Of a stretch of DNA of 64,000 nt, positions 21,874 through 36,602 are shown one piece after another. The position numbers were made by a program, and so were the translations under genes. Location: the NCBI GenBank assembly GCA_964035545.1, contig OZ037765.1:3653001-3717000 (forward strand). Reading direction: 5' to 3'. The notes below the pieces were generated by a model that worked only from the letters and a program-made list of their open reading frames with translations, was not told where the DNA came from and made no database searches. Position 1 is the stretch's first letter; each line of letters starts with the position of its first letter. The stretch is from Bugula neritina. Taxonomy: Eukaryota > Bryozoa > Gymnolaemata > Cheilostomatida > Bugulidae.

Positions 21874-24800
21874 ATGAGGAAGATGCTTAAAATCGGACAG
21901 TCTACTCTATTCATACTTTTTAACATAGCATTTCAGTGTATCACATCACAGTCATGGTAAGTACAGCTCATCACATTTGAAATCTGTTAATAGTTGTTTT
22001 AATGAGGGTTAATTAGTCTAAAACTGTAAAAGTATTAAATAGCCAACGGCCTATGTTATTAATAATAATGTTGTTGGTCTGCTTGTAGCTCTTGTATCAC
22101 CTTAAGATTATGGCATTGAAAACCTTTTAAGTCAGCCGCCATACTTTAAATTAGTTATACATGAAGTTTATATAGTATGCAGTTGTATGGCAAATCAAAG
22201 TTACATTATAATAACAGCCTATCTTGTTGCTTTAATGTCTTTAGCTTCAGAGTTTTCATTTTTAATTAAAAACAAAATCAATACACTTGGCTGTAACATT
22301 TTCCATCTAAAGTCATTAAACTTCATCAAGATGAGTGAAAAAGATGCAGTGTATGTGACATAAAAAGGATTTTAAGATTACATAATTCTGTAAAAGTTAA
22401 AGATGCTTTGAAGAAGAGACAGTCTTAGACTTAAACAGCAACAAATACTGATTAAAAGCATTCAGATTTTTAGCAATGCTAACTATTAGTAAAAAGTTAG
22501 TTTTTATATAGCCAATGAGAGACTATATAACAGCACCTGGGCCTACTAAATTACATTTATAGGGATTCATTTGTATCAAATATCCAGTTAATTCTTCGAA
22601 ATCCTCTCTATTTGAATTAGTAAGTTGAGTAACACAATTAGCAGTGCTGTATTGTATTACCGCATTGTAGTGAGTCTTATATTGTATAAACCCATCAGTA
22701 CAAACATGCTGCCTTACTGACTGTTTCACCTCATGGCAGCACCCATACAAGCAGCTATAAAAGAGTTGTTTTGACGCAATTACTGTGAGACATATGGGGT
22801 CATGATGATTAGGTAAATTCGCTTCCTATGCTACATTTGTGGGGTTTCAGTATGAACAGGTTTAACAGATCTGTACCTAATTAAGGTAAAACCTATTCTC
22901 CACACCTACAGAAACATTTGACTCATAGAAAGGAAGAAAATATATTGCACAATGAACCATTTTAAGCTCATAAAATTATTTGCAAACAATAGGCCTGGAA
23001 ATAATTACCCCCAAATTACTCTTTTATCTGTTCCGCTCATAATAGAAGTTTGAACTTTATTCTTCAGTATTCTTAGGTACTAAAACCCTAATAAAAACTG
23101 GGCAGTTATATTTCCCCTTTAAGCTGTTTATAACTTACAGCCTCAAAACAAAATATTACTTCTTGTTTGAGATGATCAACCTGTAAACAACTTCAAAACG
23201 TTAAGTTTAAATAACTTCATGGGTGTATAGACACCAAAGTAAAATTCTATCTTACATGGACATTAGATTAAGAAGTTACACTTGCAACCTGTTGTATGCA
23301 TCAACTCATAGTTGTAGTGGTGTTTATAGTCCATCAGAATTCAAAAAGTAATAAATACCTAGCTATAAAATAATATCAACTTATATCTTCTGTTTTCTCA
23401 AAGTAGTAAATATGCAAAAGGGGAAATATTATTTAGAAATAATACAGGCGGATAAAAAATTTTCTTCACTTCACAAGTAATTGTACTTCACACTTGCACT
23501 TTATTAATTTTAGAATAATTATAAAGTTGGGTGTAAAATGAGCATTTCACTAATGTATTTATAATAATGCTAAGTCTGCAATTGTGAGTTTAAAAACTTT
23601 TTCAAAAGATTTATGGTTGCGAAATGAGGTGTTGAAATTTCTGGTCATTAAATGAATTCATTTTTAAGCAGTTGAAATATGATTAAATAATAATTTTCAC
23701 CAATCAAAAACCTAAAATTTTCAAAGATTGATGAATATTCTTTAGTTTCTCCCACAGAATACTGAATTACCACAAGGCCATGTTGCCATTATGTTCCTCG
23801 CCAAACATGTCTAATTATTTATACAAGTTTTAAATAATGATGAATGGGTCTCAAAATATGAATATTTAATTAAAGTGAATATCATAAATGAAAAGAAGTT
23901 ATATATTTGCTTATACAATTATAGAACTTGTCATTCAGCATTTGTGTGTGTGTGTGTGTGTGCGTGTGTGCGTGTGTGCGTGTGTGCGTGTGTGTGCGTA
24001 TGTGTGCGTGTGTGTGCGTGTAACAATGCATGTACACATAATAATTTATAATATACATTAGCAATATATCGCTTGAATTGTAGTTGAAATTTTATATTGA
24101 AAGCAAACGATAATTTTTAAAATGTACAGTAAGTTTATGCAAGTTTTTACAATACTGCAGTTAATCATAAATAATTTCTAAAACTGCAACATAAACTTAT
24201 GACTAGTGAAAAGACAACTTTTGACACTTGCTACAGGTGATCTGGTGCCATTACTTCCTGTTTGCAAATGTTTGAAACATATGACATGGAATTTCACTAT
24301 TTTTAGCCTGGGGATATTTTTCAAATACATAATATTTTATTACACTGTAAACTAATACTACAATATCATATTTATCTCGAGCTAACTGCAATTAACCTAA
24401 AGGGTGTCAAACAGTCAACAGTAGGTGATGTTATATAATTTAAACTAGCTGATTGGAGCTGATCAAAGTTATTGATAAACTTATGGCCACCCCTTACATC
24501 AGCAGGTGGGGATGTGAATATCGAACTAAATAATCTAACCACTTCAATGCTAGCAGCTCACAGTTATTGTAAAAGCTTGATTTAATGAAACGGAATAATA
24601 GATGAATAGCCTAAGAGTTTGAAAGAAAATAGAAGTTCGTAAATTCTGCGTCATAATGAATAGAAAACTTCACTAAAAGTCATTCTTAGCCATTTCATTA
24701 ATTCACAGCTTAACAAAACAGTTATTAATGTTATCCATTTCACACGAGTTTAATAGAAGGGGCCGAAATTTTATGCAAATAATGATTTCATTCCTTAAGC

Positions 24801-27800
24801 CAAGGAATTTCTCATTAATTTCTAAAACGTATTATGAAGATTAAAACTTACTTCAATTCAGCTCTGTGAATGCAAAGTATTAAACTCGCTGCTTTCAATT
24901 AACACTCCCTACTCAACTAACACTGTTGACTCGAGGCTACAACTTACAGATATGATTTTCTACCAAAATTTGATTAATTTATTTCGATAACCAAATCATT
25001 TAGTAGTTTATTCTTTGGAAATTTCAATCAACTTTATCTCTTGTTTTGCCAGATTTATTTGTAATAAAACAGTTTGAAACTGACAAATATTGCAAAATTT
25101 GTTTTTATTTCAAAACTCAATATGTTGACACAAACAAAAATATGCTCAGCTGGTTATTATGATATAAATTAATGTCATGTCAACTTACAGGATTAATTGA
25201 TATTTTATAGGATGTGATATGCTGCATAATATTAACACTATAAAAAATACTATAGACCCTATCCTATATTATGCTATATGATGCTGTGCTATACTATACT
25301 CTGCTATGATATACAATTCTATAGCCTACTGTGCTATGCTATGGTTATATGTTATGCTCTGGTATACCATGATATTTTTCACCAGGATATCTGCTATACT
25401 ATATGCTATACTATGCTATACTATATGCTATACTATGCTATACTATATGCTATACTATATGCTATACTATGCTATACTATGTGCTATCCTATATGCTATA
25501 CTATGTTATATTTTAGACTATAACATATGCTATACGCTATTTATGTGAGCTGATGAGCAAGAAATGCACTGAGTGTTATGATGCTTGTTCAAATTATGGG
25601 GCACTTGTTTGGGAAGTGCTTAAAGTGTGCAGCTCACAACAAGTGCTTTGTCCTTCAGATAAACAATAATAGTATGATACTAGCCTGCTAGTTCATTCAT
25701 ACCTGTCATAACACTGAAATAAGACACCACCTCAGCCTAGTTGCACTACAACACACTGTAAAATCTGAATAAGATATCTTTCAAATGAATTCCTAAAGGC
25801 CATGTCATTTAGTAGTAGCTTGCTGTGGTAAAAGTATAATAATTATATCAAATTGTTCAACTCTTGAACTTTCTAGTAACTGAAACTATCAAAACTTGGC
25901 TAGGCTTTTGCATAGAAATACTTATATTGCCCTTTAACTTGTGGTAACAATTTTCTTTAAATTTTTAACTGCCTTGAGAAAAAAAAACTTCTGGCCTTAT
26001 TCAATGATATTACAAATTATGTAATTGCTAATATTTGTTTTAAACACAAGTATTCACTTGAAAAATGAAAAGTATGAAAATGATTTTCAGTTGCAAAGAT
26101 TTCAGTCAGAAATATACTATCAAAACCAGAAATTATCTTGGATAAAAAAACAGACCAACAGTTAAAAGTTATGTGTTATAGCAAGAGCAGTCTGTATGTA
26201 TGTAGAAAAATTCTAACAAGTAAAAAAGCTAAAACGGACCAACTTAGATTTACATTAGAAGAACTGTAATTCTCTGTCTGTCTCCATCCTACACACTTAT
26301 ATACATGACTAATAATATTCAACTTCTAAGTGGTCACTAAAGTAAAAAAAGCATTTCTTTAAAATATGAGTTACAGTATGTTTGAAATAGTAGCAAAGTA
26401 TCCAGTATATGATCAGCTGTAAGTTCTATAATGTTACCAGAAGAATAAAATATGAATGTCAAAGTCTATCATAAGTTGTCGAGTATCACATGCATGAGGT
26501 ATGTCAGTGTAGTGTATCAACTGTAATACTTTATCAGATTGTATAGCAGTTCGTGTGTATGACTCCACTGAACTATGTCTAGTATGTTACGTTGTTGCCA
26601 GTGTTACTCAGAGTAGCTAGTTATATTGACTTTCAAATCAAAGTATCATAAATAACTAAGAAATTAACAAAGTCTGCAAAAAATTGAGGTTTTGTAAAGT
26701 GCTCAATTGTATTTTCGTCAGTTGATTTAAAATTATGAGAAATTTGCTAAGCATGAAATTAGTTTCCCATTAGATAAAGAAACTTTTGAGATTGCGACTG
26801 TTTTTTAAATCGATACGATACAATTTTGCAATACAAAATTTTTTTTTAAAAAGCGCACAGGTGTACAAATCATTCACCATTAATAATTAAATTAAAGAAA
26901 ACAATAGCAGGTGTATGTATGCTTTATGAACAGCAAGCATTTACTCTAATCCAGTGGTAGGGCTCTGGAAACACCAGTGTTTTTAAATTGAAGCAGGAAT
27001 AAAAACATAAACACCCAATTATAAATTATTTCTACAATTTTGATGTTTTTATTATCAGTCCATCAAAATAATTCAAATCAACAAAATGATTCACCAATTA
27101 AAATAACACCCACTATGCCCATTCTGATTTAACCAACTGGACCTCAAAGTGCCCTTTTCAAAGTTGGTATGCTGGCCTATAATATGATGATGAAATGCAG
27201 AAATATTGCGGAGTTAAACAAAATTGTGGCATTTTGATGAGTGCTAGTTGGCAAGAGTATACTAAACCAAGACTAAATACTTCAAATAATACCTGATAAG
27301 CATCTATCAACTTAAACATTAAAGGATTATAACAAAATATTATCATTCATAACCATAATTCAGATCTGAGCCAGTGCTGAGTAAATTGATTTTATCTCCA
27401 TTATCTAGCAGACAGTGGAGAGTGTTTTCTTTAAAGTAGTTATGATAATTATTATGATTCAAACTATTAAACTATTTTAGCCGCCATAATATTATTCAAT
27501 ACCAGTAATTATCCATCAACAAAGTAAAAGGCAGAGCTGTTTTGCACAGACTGTAAAATGTTATTAAAGTTTGTGGCTAAGGTCTAGAAACAATTGAGCT
27601 TTAGGTCTAACACAGTTGTTCTTGTAGGGGGTCCCTATTGTTTTGTTATTTTTTGTAATAAATATCTTGATCTTAGCTCTAATGACCTCTGCATTCTACT
27701 GTATAGGATTGTTAGCGCTAGCATATGATAACTATAAACTATAAACATCAGGGATGCAGTTCAAGTATATAACACATTACATGTAGAGACTGAGTCTCCA

Positions 27801-30800
27801 TTCTGTACAGCATAATTACCTAGTACTCTAGCCCTAAGGCTGGAAACTTTGTCCACACGCTATTTTTAATTCACAAGCTTTGTTTTGAAACATTTTTCTC
27901 CATGTGTATCAATTGTGAATGTTTAGTCCGACATATTTTGCCCGAGAATGTGTTTGCCTATTGCCAACAAATGGTTGCAACCATTTCAATGGCTGGACAA
28001 CACATACATCTGCCTGAGGGTCCCCTGGCCGCTGCTGACAAATTGGCGCACTTCCGAAATGTTTTAGTAAATAACTTTCTGCCTTTTTGAGTGCAAATTC
28101 AGCCTTGAGATACAAAGAACGACTTTTAACAAAACTAATATGTAACTTTTGTAACAAGGTTCATGAGTAGCCGACAATAACTTCGTTGTTACAAACTCAC
28201 GTCACAACATGACTTTTGGTAGCCAGATTCTTCTTGTTCATTGTTAGAAAGATTTTGCCTGACATTCTTTTATTAGTTGTGATGCTTTTTTACTGTATTC
28301 CTACATCATCAATAAAATTCAAAGTAAATTTCACTATAGTTGTTCGGTTTGTTTTTGTAGCAAATTTATGTACTAGATTAATACTTTTTAAAAAATAGTT
28401 CAGCCATCGAATTAGTGTTTGCATTTTACTTTGCGCTTGTTTTAGGTTGAAGCAGTCAAATATCATGTCTTGGCAACTAAACCCCCAACTATATTTGCTG
28501 GGAGCCGCTCCTAAGTGTACCGCGGCAAATGCAAGACTATCACCTCTGCAGAATGCCATGTGCACAAACGGTGGCTACATGGATCATATGTCTAGTGTGA
28601 ATGTGGGACTCTTATTAGCACTGAATGAATGTAACTTTCAGTTTTCATCTAACACTTGGAACTGTTCTTCAGTAGAAATGGAATCGCTACTAGAAGGAAT
28701 AAAAGATGTTGAAGGTGAGTGAGAGTTTAAAAGCTCACTTGAGTAGATTAGATTTCAGCTTCATCTCAAACTAATTCAAATTCTTTAATTTATTCATAAT
28801 TATTAGTGCTGGGTATTAACATAAATTATTAATTTTTTGAAAAGCAAATATTAATTGATATTAATTAAATTAGATTTTTGGTTGTCAGAGGCACACTGTC
28901 TGTTCATTGTTTCAAGTGCCTGCTTTGCATATTCAAATTGGTTGATTATTTGATTATAAAAATGAACTTTTGACGTTGTCCAGTAAAGACCATTCGCAAA
29001 TGCTTGTGAAATAGTATAACCAACTGGGTAGTAGACAAATTGACAAAACATCAAATTTTCCCAAGAACTCCTAAACTATACTAAGATGAAATGCTATGCT
29101 TATGAGTAATTAATTATACATTAATTTGATAAATATGCAAATTAAATGTAAGAGTGTATTATTGAAATGCACCGGGTCTAATGACTTCATATAAAATGAA
29201 TAATAAATTTTGATATATTATTTATTATTAAAATTCTTTGAAATAATACTTTCATGCACGTTTAACTTCTTTAGGGTGGAATATAGTAGTTATTATGACC
29301 CCAAAAGCATCAGTGATAGTTTGAGATGATTACTCCCTTAGATAACGCATTATCACAAGTTTTAACCCAAATCCGGATAATCTGAAAAGCAAACTTTACA
29401 CAGGCGTTCTCATGACAGTGTGTCACCATTTGAAAAGTCAAAAGTCCTTCAAATCAATTTGCATTTATCTTAATTCTGTATATCATTATATATTCTGGAG
29501 ATACTAAATGGCTATTCATTATATGCCCCAATCTCATTTACTTGCCTCCTTAGTAACCATCAGTGATAATGATATAGCTTAAGGGTTGTTTGGATACAGC
29601 GAACTGTGTAGGTAGTAATGTTCACAATATAAATTGCACACTAGCCAAATAAAAGTGCTTAGCAAATGGAAGCTCCAAATTTTCATCACTAAATTTTTGG
29701 TCAATGTTTTCTTCACTCAATAATATTTGTGTGCTGCTAGTTTAGGCAAAAACAACGTAAAATAGGAAAATAGCATTTCATGAAATACCTTTCAAAATAT
29801 CAATGCTACTATGAAGCTGTTATGTATAAATTAATCTTTAACCCTGTTAAATGCTATATGAACTATAAAATATGAGATGTTATGTTAATGGGGAGGAATT
29901 GATTATCATAATAATCCAAAACCTCTCTTAGTATACTGTACCAAACAAAGACTATAATATTTCACGGCACATGCATTTGAGCTGCTGTTGTGATTGCATT
30001 GAAGATTCTATCACTGTGTGTGGTACAGGTTTTGTGTGCTGGACAATACTTAATTGTATGGTTGTTGTTTTTGCACCCTAATAAACTAAAATGCCTGCAA
30101 AACTTTACTGTTTTGTGCACGATTTTATCTCCATTCAATTGTGAAGCAGAATGGTTAAAGAATAATTTAGCTAATATGAGAACCTACTCCTGTGTTAGTT
30201 TATTGTTGTTAGGCATTCCATGCAGTGTTTACTTTGAAAGAAATTTAATTTGAAACAAGTTGATATAAAACTTCACTCTATTGTTCGAAAGCTTGTTTCC
30301 AAACAGTTAAATTTCGCTGCAGGTGTAAAAGTAAACAGTGTAATCAGCATATACTGTTGATTATTGGTCACTGAATCACAGTAATTAAGTGCTTAAATAC
30401 GAATGCGATTTTCAAAGGTATCTTTTATGTGTTGTTCGGTGAAATGAAGCCCCATTAATCATTGATAATTAATATTCGAGCAATTAAAGTATTTATATGC
30501 AAAGTGTCACATATTTATAAACAATATTCTTTTGGTTACTTATAGACATCTTTACCCCTTAGTCTTTGCTCCCAAAGGAAGTAATTTGTGAATGTAGCCA
30601 TCATGCACTTGGCGCATGGCACATGTACCTCAAGCTACTTTCAAATGCTTATATAAACGCTTTATGCAGAATATAAAAATAGTAACGGCCAACCATATTT
30701 TATTTGCTAAAAATAAATACATAACAGATGTGATTTTTCAAACTCAAGTCAATCAGTTATCAAAGTAAAATCCTGCGATACGAAATTAATACAAAAGTCA

Positions 30801-33800
30801 ATAGTATAGCAGTGATAAATGCTTACATCTTTATACGTCTCTCTTCATATTTCTTATCTCAAGGATAGATTTTTATTAATGACAGTTGACACTGTTGGGC
30901 GGTTGATGGCAAGTAGCATATTTGCACTAGCAGGATAGTTCAAATCCAATGATAATTATGTATTAATATAATTTATGATGCCTGCTGCAAATTCAAATAA
31001 TTTTGACAGCTTCAATCGAGTGAGTGAATAGAGGATGGGTGTGAAAAAATTAATTTCAAACATAAATCAAAGATTATGCGCTAGAAACTTTCAGCTAAAG
31101 TTGGTAAAAAGCAATTTCATGGTCAGTTTATACTGAGCAACCAGATTTGTTATCTTGCAAGTAGATTTTAGTAGCTTTTAAAATAATCTGGAGAGAAGGG
31201 GTTACATGTAACTAAAACCAAGTACCTGAAGTTAAAATTGTAACATTTAATCATTAATAGAATCACAATTTAGAAAGTCAAGACAAAAATGAACATGAGT
31301 TTTGTTATTGCTTTTGATGAAATGTAAAGAAGCCCTAAGTTTAAAAACTGCTATTCTGATTTATCTTCTCATGTCTATAATGTAGCTGCTTTAATTTTAT
31401 ATGTCTATTTTAACTATTAGCAATTATAATCGTTATACCTTCTACAAACTTCTTTTTAAAAAAAGCAAGTGAATTTAAGAATAATTATAATGTTCAATAA
31501 AATGCAGTAAAATGTTAGCCTTAAAGCTCTATTCCAAGAATAAGTTTAATAAAATGACTAGCTTGAGGTTCTAGTATATAGAAGCTCCTTGAAAATCTCT
31601 GCTGAATCGTTACCAGCAGTTTGGGAATACTTTAGCAGTGAACACAAAACTTCCGCTTTAATTGTCATGTTTTTCTGCTATTTATAACTTGCAAATGTAT
31701 AAATATATTTTTGGAAATTACACCTATGACAATATTGTTATTTTCTGTTCCTGCATGGTTGAAACTGAGTTTTATAAATAATTTCGAAAGAGATAAATTA
31801 AAGTGATTTCGCTGAAACATATAAGCATATAATAGGTATAACTCTTAGCTGGAAGGTATGGCTATGAGAATGCAATAATAGCATTGCAAAACATTCTCCA
31901 TCAAACTAACAAACAAAGTTTAATATGGGAAAAAAACATATTTTTGATATTCATAATAATGTTGGGTCATAATTGATAAATTATTCACTAGACAGAAGTC
32001 TGACCAGACAAGACCATCTGCCAATAAATCTGAATTATTGTTCCTGAGTTGCCAACGAAACAGATTAGCTTGTTTTTAAACTTAAATGAAACTTGTAGCT
32101 TTACATTCACAGTGTCCATGCTATGTACTATATATAGCTTTAGCATGTTACTATCAATACATCATATACTACTGGTGCAAGTTCTTTATTATTTGTGCTC
32201 AAATCCACTGACTTATAACAGTAAAAATTTAACCTAAAATTCTAATGCCATTTACTATAACAGCATATGGTGTTAAAATGATAACTAAATGATAATGGAA
32301 GAGCCTCACAACATTGGATGGGCACATAAAGCAGCCATAAAATCTGAAGTTTCGACATACTTTTCAACAAAGGGCGTGTAATGACTCAGGAAATAGAGTT
32401 TTATGGCCGCTGTAATTTCAACAGACATTAACTCATTATTATTTATAGGAGTGCTACTAAAACAATGCTTCATCTAGCTTAAAACATATCTGAAATGCCT
32501 CAGCAAGTAGCATGGCCTTCATAACCTGTCAATCATACTTATGTTCAAACATGCAAAATATGGAAGGCTGTATCCCACCACCCGACAATGAAAATGCCAG
32601 GCTGTCTAAAGCTAAGTCTATCTTGGCATTAATAGCATCGCTATCAACATTCAAAGCATTCTTTTACTGTTCACGTAGCTGTGGGCTAAACTTAATTTGA
32701 TACAATTCTTTATAGCAGATTACTCAGGGCTTCTCTTTAGCAGCTGTTGAATACATAAAAAGTTGACTTAGAAGATCAAATAAATGCAACGACTTCATAG
32801 ATGTGTAGGCCAACTGTGACGCAGCTTTGTCTTAGCATGTTGCAACAGTAGTTCACGGAGCATCCAATTAGTTTTTCAAAGGGGGTCTTACATTTCTCCA
32901 TCTTACCAGAACTATTATATTTCAGCTTTAACATTTTTGTTCTACATGTAATAAAACTCATGAAATAACTCCCTTTTGTTTTTCAAGATCAAAATAATGT
33001 GCTTTAGTATGTCTGCAAATGCCCAAAGGTTATGTTATGAATTCAAAGTCAAAAGCTATATGATTCTTTAATTTGAGACTTTTCTCTACAACAAGTTGGT
33101 TTTGGTTTTGCAGCATCTAAAGAAGATGCATTTCTTCACGCTGTCACATCAGCCGGGATAGCCCATGCTGTCGCCAGAGGGTGCGCTAGTGGTACAATCT
33201 CTAAGTGTTCCTGCAGCAAGATGAAGAGACCAGATGACCTGCACAATGACTGGGTGTGGCAAGGGTGTGGAGATGACGTGAGTTACGGCTACAACTTTGC
33301 TTTGGCATTCGTAGATCTCCGAGAAAAAGAAAGCAATCACCCGAAAGGATCGGAGGGATTGGCTCTAACCCTCATGAATACGCATAATAATGAAGCAGGT
33401 CGCAGGGTAAGATAACTCCTTTGTCAAAATTGTTGAGACTGGAAAATAACTCACACCTTATTCCCATAGTATTTCGATTATTTGTATAAACGGAATAATT
33501 CAGAATTGCATTATACTCATATACTCATAGAGTCGTAGTATGTCATAATGATCCAAACTTTCCTAATGAATTTTTTTTTTCTGTTGTTTTGTCAAAACGG
33601 AATTAACGTTTTATGCTTGGCTATTTTTACAGAATGATAAATAAACTGTTGACCTATTAAATGTTTGTAGACACAAATATAGGTGTGTCTGAGTTCATTT
33701 TTCATTCAACTTTTGTTGATATTTACTGCATGGCACCAAGTTTGAACACACTAAATGCATTGCTATAGTGGCTGCACAATTTCATATTACCTATTATTGT

Positions 33801-34907
33801 AGTTATCCATTTCTTGTTTTTGATTTTGCTTTTGGCAAACGCACTTGCCAACAGTAGAAAATAATAGAAAAAGATCGGCTCCCAAATGGCGCCTGTTCCC
33901 AAATCATTTATCAATTATGTTCATTACTTTGAAACTCACCCTACGCAGTTAATTTATTACTACATTATACACTGCCAGTTCTAGAGCTGTTTAATTAGAC
34001 CTTTGGTTCGTACTCATAATTAAATGGGTAGATTGAAAGAAAATTTAAATAAACGAATCATTATGAATGAAAAACTTGTTGAGTTGAAAATGATTTTAAT
34101 AATAACATCATCATTGTGGCTTCATCTATAGAAAGTATGAGTCAACCTTTTACATTTACACACTATTTGAGTTGAAACTGTACACACAGATAATTTCCTA
34201 GTATCCATTTGTGTGATGTCTGGTGATTCATGCACATAAACTGTAGCCAACAACCTTTTAGCTGCTATTATAAGTCAAACATAACAAATGCTGTTCATTT
34301 TGAAAATCACCTTTTCTTCATTACCAAGAATCGATATAAAATAAATAGAAAAATATATAAAAATATATTTTCATACTGCAATAATTATTAGGATTCGTAA
34401 CTGTAACTTATTTTTGTCTGTTTATGATTTTAGACGGTGTCAAAAGACTACGTGGTGGCCTGTAAATGTCATGGAGTCAGTGGCTCGTGTGAGCTGAAAA
34501 CTTGTTGGCAGGAGTTATCTCCTTTTAGAAACATCGGAAAGAAACTAAAGGACAACTATAACATAGCCATGCAAGTCGGGTTCAATAAAGACGGCACTGG
34601 GTTAAGAAACAAGGCAAAGTCAAAACGATCAAAGCGTCGAGCTAGCAAAGAAGAATTAATATATTTAAAAGTCTTACCTAGCTTATGTAAAAGAAAGGCT
34701 GACGGCTCCATCCCTGATAGCATGGTGGGTCGTAGGTGCAACACTACTAGTACAGGGGAAGACAACTGTGATGTTTTATGTTGTGGGCGAGGCTCTGAAA
34801 AAAGAACAGTAGCAATAAAAGAACGATGCAACTGCGTGTTTCAATGGTGTTGCTTTGTTAAATGTGACGAATGCATACGATACGAAGAGCAAGATTTCTG
34901 CGTGTAG
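21874..34907 (+). CDS. Wnt family secreted signalling protein, complete
   Basis: Four exons join in phase: 21874-21956, 28446-28714, 33114-33406 and 34434-34907, giving 372 aa, normal for a Wnt. The N-terminus MRKMLKIGQSTLFILFNIAF is a signal peptide. After it I count exactly 24 cysteines, the family hallmark. WNCSS ends the N-terminal conserved block. SAGIAHAVARGC, MNTHNNEAGRR and CKCHGVSGSCELKTCW are classic Wnt motifs. The Ser in CHGVSGSC (residue 231) is the position that Porcupine acylates for Frizzled binding. The C-terminal domain has CDVLCCGRG and ERCNCVFQWCCFVKCDEC. Sequons are WNCSS and CNTTS. The protein would be secreted and act through Frizzled receptors. The subfamily is unclear: the N-terminal block (NCSSVE, AHAVARGCASG) recalls Wnt11, while other parts resemble Wnt4 or Wnt16, so no symbol is given. 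Confidence 0.95.
23943..24021. repeat. GT/GC dinucleotide microsatellite
   Basis: About 79 bp of (TG)n interrupted at fairly regular spacing by GCG, giving GTGTGTGC units, in the first Wnt intron. Confidence 0.95.
24465..24560 (-). repeat. Possible decayed SINE-like remnant
   Basis: The minus strand reads GAGCTGCTAGCATTGAAGTG then GTTAGAT, later TAGTTCGATATTCACATCC. This resembles the tRNA-like head of the window's SINE family with a degraded B box. The family body is not clearly present. Confidence 0.3.
25263..25545. repeat. CTATACTATATG minisatellite
   Basis: Tandem array of CTATACTATATG and CTATACTATG units, most regular at 25390-25500, with degenerate edges. The translated open frames across it are only a by-product of the repeat. 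Confidence 0.9.
28715..33113. other. Second intron of the Wnt gene
   Basis: About 4.4 kb of AT-rich DNA. I see no exon, SINE or structured repeat. The open frames of 60-90 codons (for example 29990-30253, 32512-32700) have no motif or splice support. Confidence 0.55.
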
Positions 34908-35797
34908 CATTGGTTTTTAGACAGTTCAAATACTCTTACTTCAATACATGCCATTAAATTAATGAAACCTACTCACTTATATTTATTTTGTATATTTTCG
35001 ATCTATGTTTGTACCTTTATTGATAATGGTTTGTATATAAAAGCACACTACTATTATACACATATTTTGTGTGCAAGCTAAAGCAAGCTGTTAAATTGTA
35101 AAATGAATTATGTATATCCCATAACTTTAAGCAATCTTAGAAAAAAGTCACTCAATTTTTCAGGTTGGCTTAGCTCTGATAGATTTAATTTTTAAAATTG
35201 ATTAAAACTTTTAAAGTAATGCTATTTTTATTGTAAAAATATTCCTCCAGCAAGTTCTCTTGTGCACTAGAATGTTTGTGTTGTCATATGCTACAGGTAC
35301 ACATATTTATACGAGTAATAACATATAGTACCTGCAGTGTACATCACATCCCATCTCAGTCTACATAAATCTTATATACAGTGTTGCCACCAAATGCCTT
35401 GATTTATCAACTACTATATTTCCATTTACTTATAGTTCTTCACAGTATAATGTATGCACATACCAGACAGCTGTTTACACATAAAAACTATGAGGGAAAA
35501 CATGTTATTTGACTGAAAGTAATAATGTTACTCTCTAACTATATTTTCTTACAGTAAATTCATCTTACATAACATTATGTTTAGATTGTCCAGCACTTGG
35601 TGTTTAATGCTGCGAGAAAAGTTTTTATTAGTATTGTGCTATTGCTGTATTGTCATCAATTTTTTCCTCAACATCTTTATTCATTTTTGTAATTGACAAA
35701 TTACATTAATATTATTTGTAAATAACTTATTATAATTATTATATATTATATCGTAATGTTATTGCTGTTATTATTAGGTATTGTTAATAAGTTGACA

Positions 35798-35803
35798 AAT
35801 AAA
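35798..35803 (+). terminator. Candidate polyadenylation signal of the Wnt gene
   Basis: AATAAA about 890 bp after the Wnt stop codon at 34905-34907. An earlier non-canonical signal may be used instead. Confidence 0.3.
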
Positions 35804-36333
35804 AAAGAAAACACTACATTCTATTCATGTTTTTCACCTAAAAAATGTTCTTTGTTGCATCTTGAATGGAAAGTAAACACATTTAGTCTTTAAAGTAGCA
35901 ATTCTTACTTTAATATTCAATACAAATGACCAATTAGCACAAGTTTAAGCACCATAAATATTAAAATAAATCAGTTGTAGCTATAATCAATTACATAATG
36001 CTAAAAAAACTCAGCCTTCATGCAGGGGTAACTGTACCCATGGATAAGCATTTGGTCAAAGTTGGGTGCCGCATAAGTTGAGGGTTATCCCAGACAGAAA
36101 ACACATTGTATTACAAAGATTAATATTTAAAATCTCATTACTTATTCAACCACAGGCTGCATTTAAAATAATATGTATCTTATAATAAGCTTAAGTAGAA
36201 AATGCTTTAAAAGTATTTCCTCCTATGGAATGAAAAAATTAAATTTTAAGAGTAATTGTTTTTTTTTTGTAAATTGGCTCAGATTTCTATACCAGTTGGT
36301 AGATGCAAATGACCCCACATATATAGATATAGT

Positions 36334-36394
36334 GCTATCTATATATCTATATATCTATCTATCTATATATCTATCTATCTATTTATCTATTTAT

Positions 36395-36445
<51 letters not shown>

Positions 36446-36482
36446 CCTACCTACCTATCTATCTATCTATCTATCTATCTAT

Positions 36483-36520
<38 letters not shown>

Positions 36521-36554
36521 ACCTACCTACCTACCTACCTACCTACCTACCTAC

Positions 36555-36602
<48 letters not shown>

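Larger units (their letters stand above)
21957..28445. other. First intron of the Wnt gene, about 6.5 kb
   Basis: The intron separates the signal-peptide exon from the rest of the gene. It holds the GT-rich microsatellite at 23943-24021, the CTATACTATATG minisatellite at 25263-25545 and a decayed SINE-like remnant near 24465-24560. No other exon was supported. The small open frames at 27902-28157 lack family motifs. Confidence 0.6.

Noticed and set aside
25278-25548. Two overlapping 80-codon frames rich in CYTI/YAIL repeats
   Set aside because: By-products of the CTATACTATATG minisatellite.
27902-28157. Overlapping frames on both strands just upstream of Wnt exon 2
   Set aside because: No recognisable domain, and composition changes little from the intron. 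Neither joins an exon in phase.
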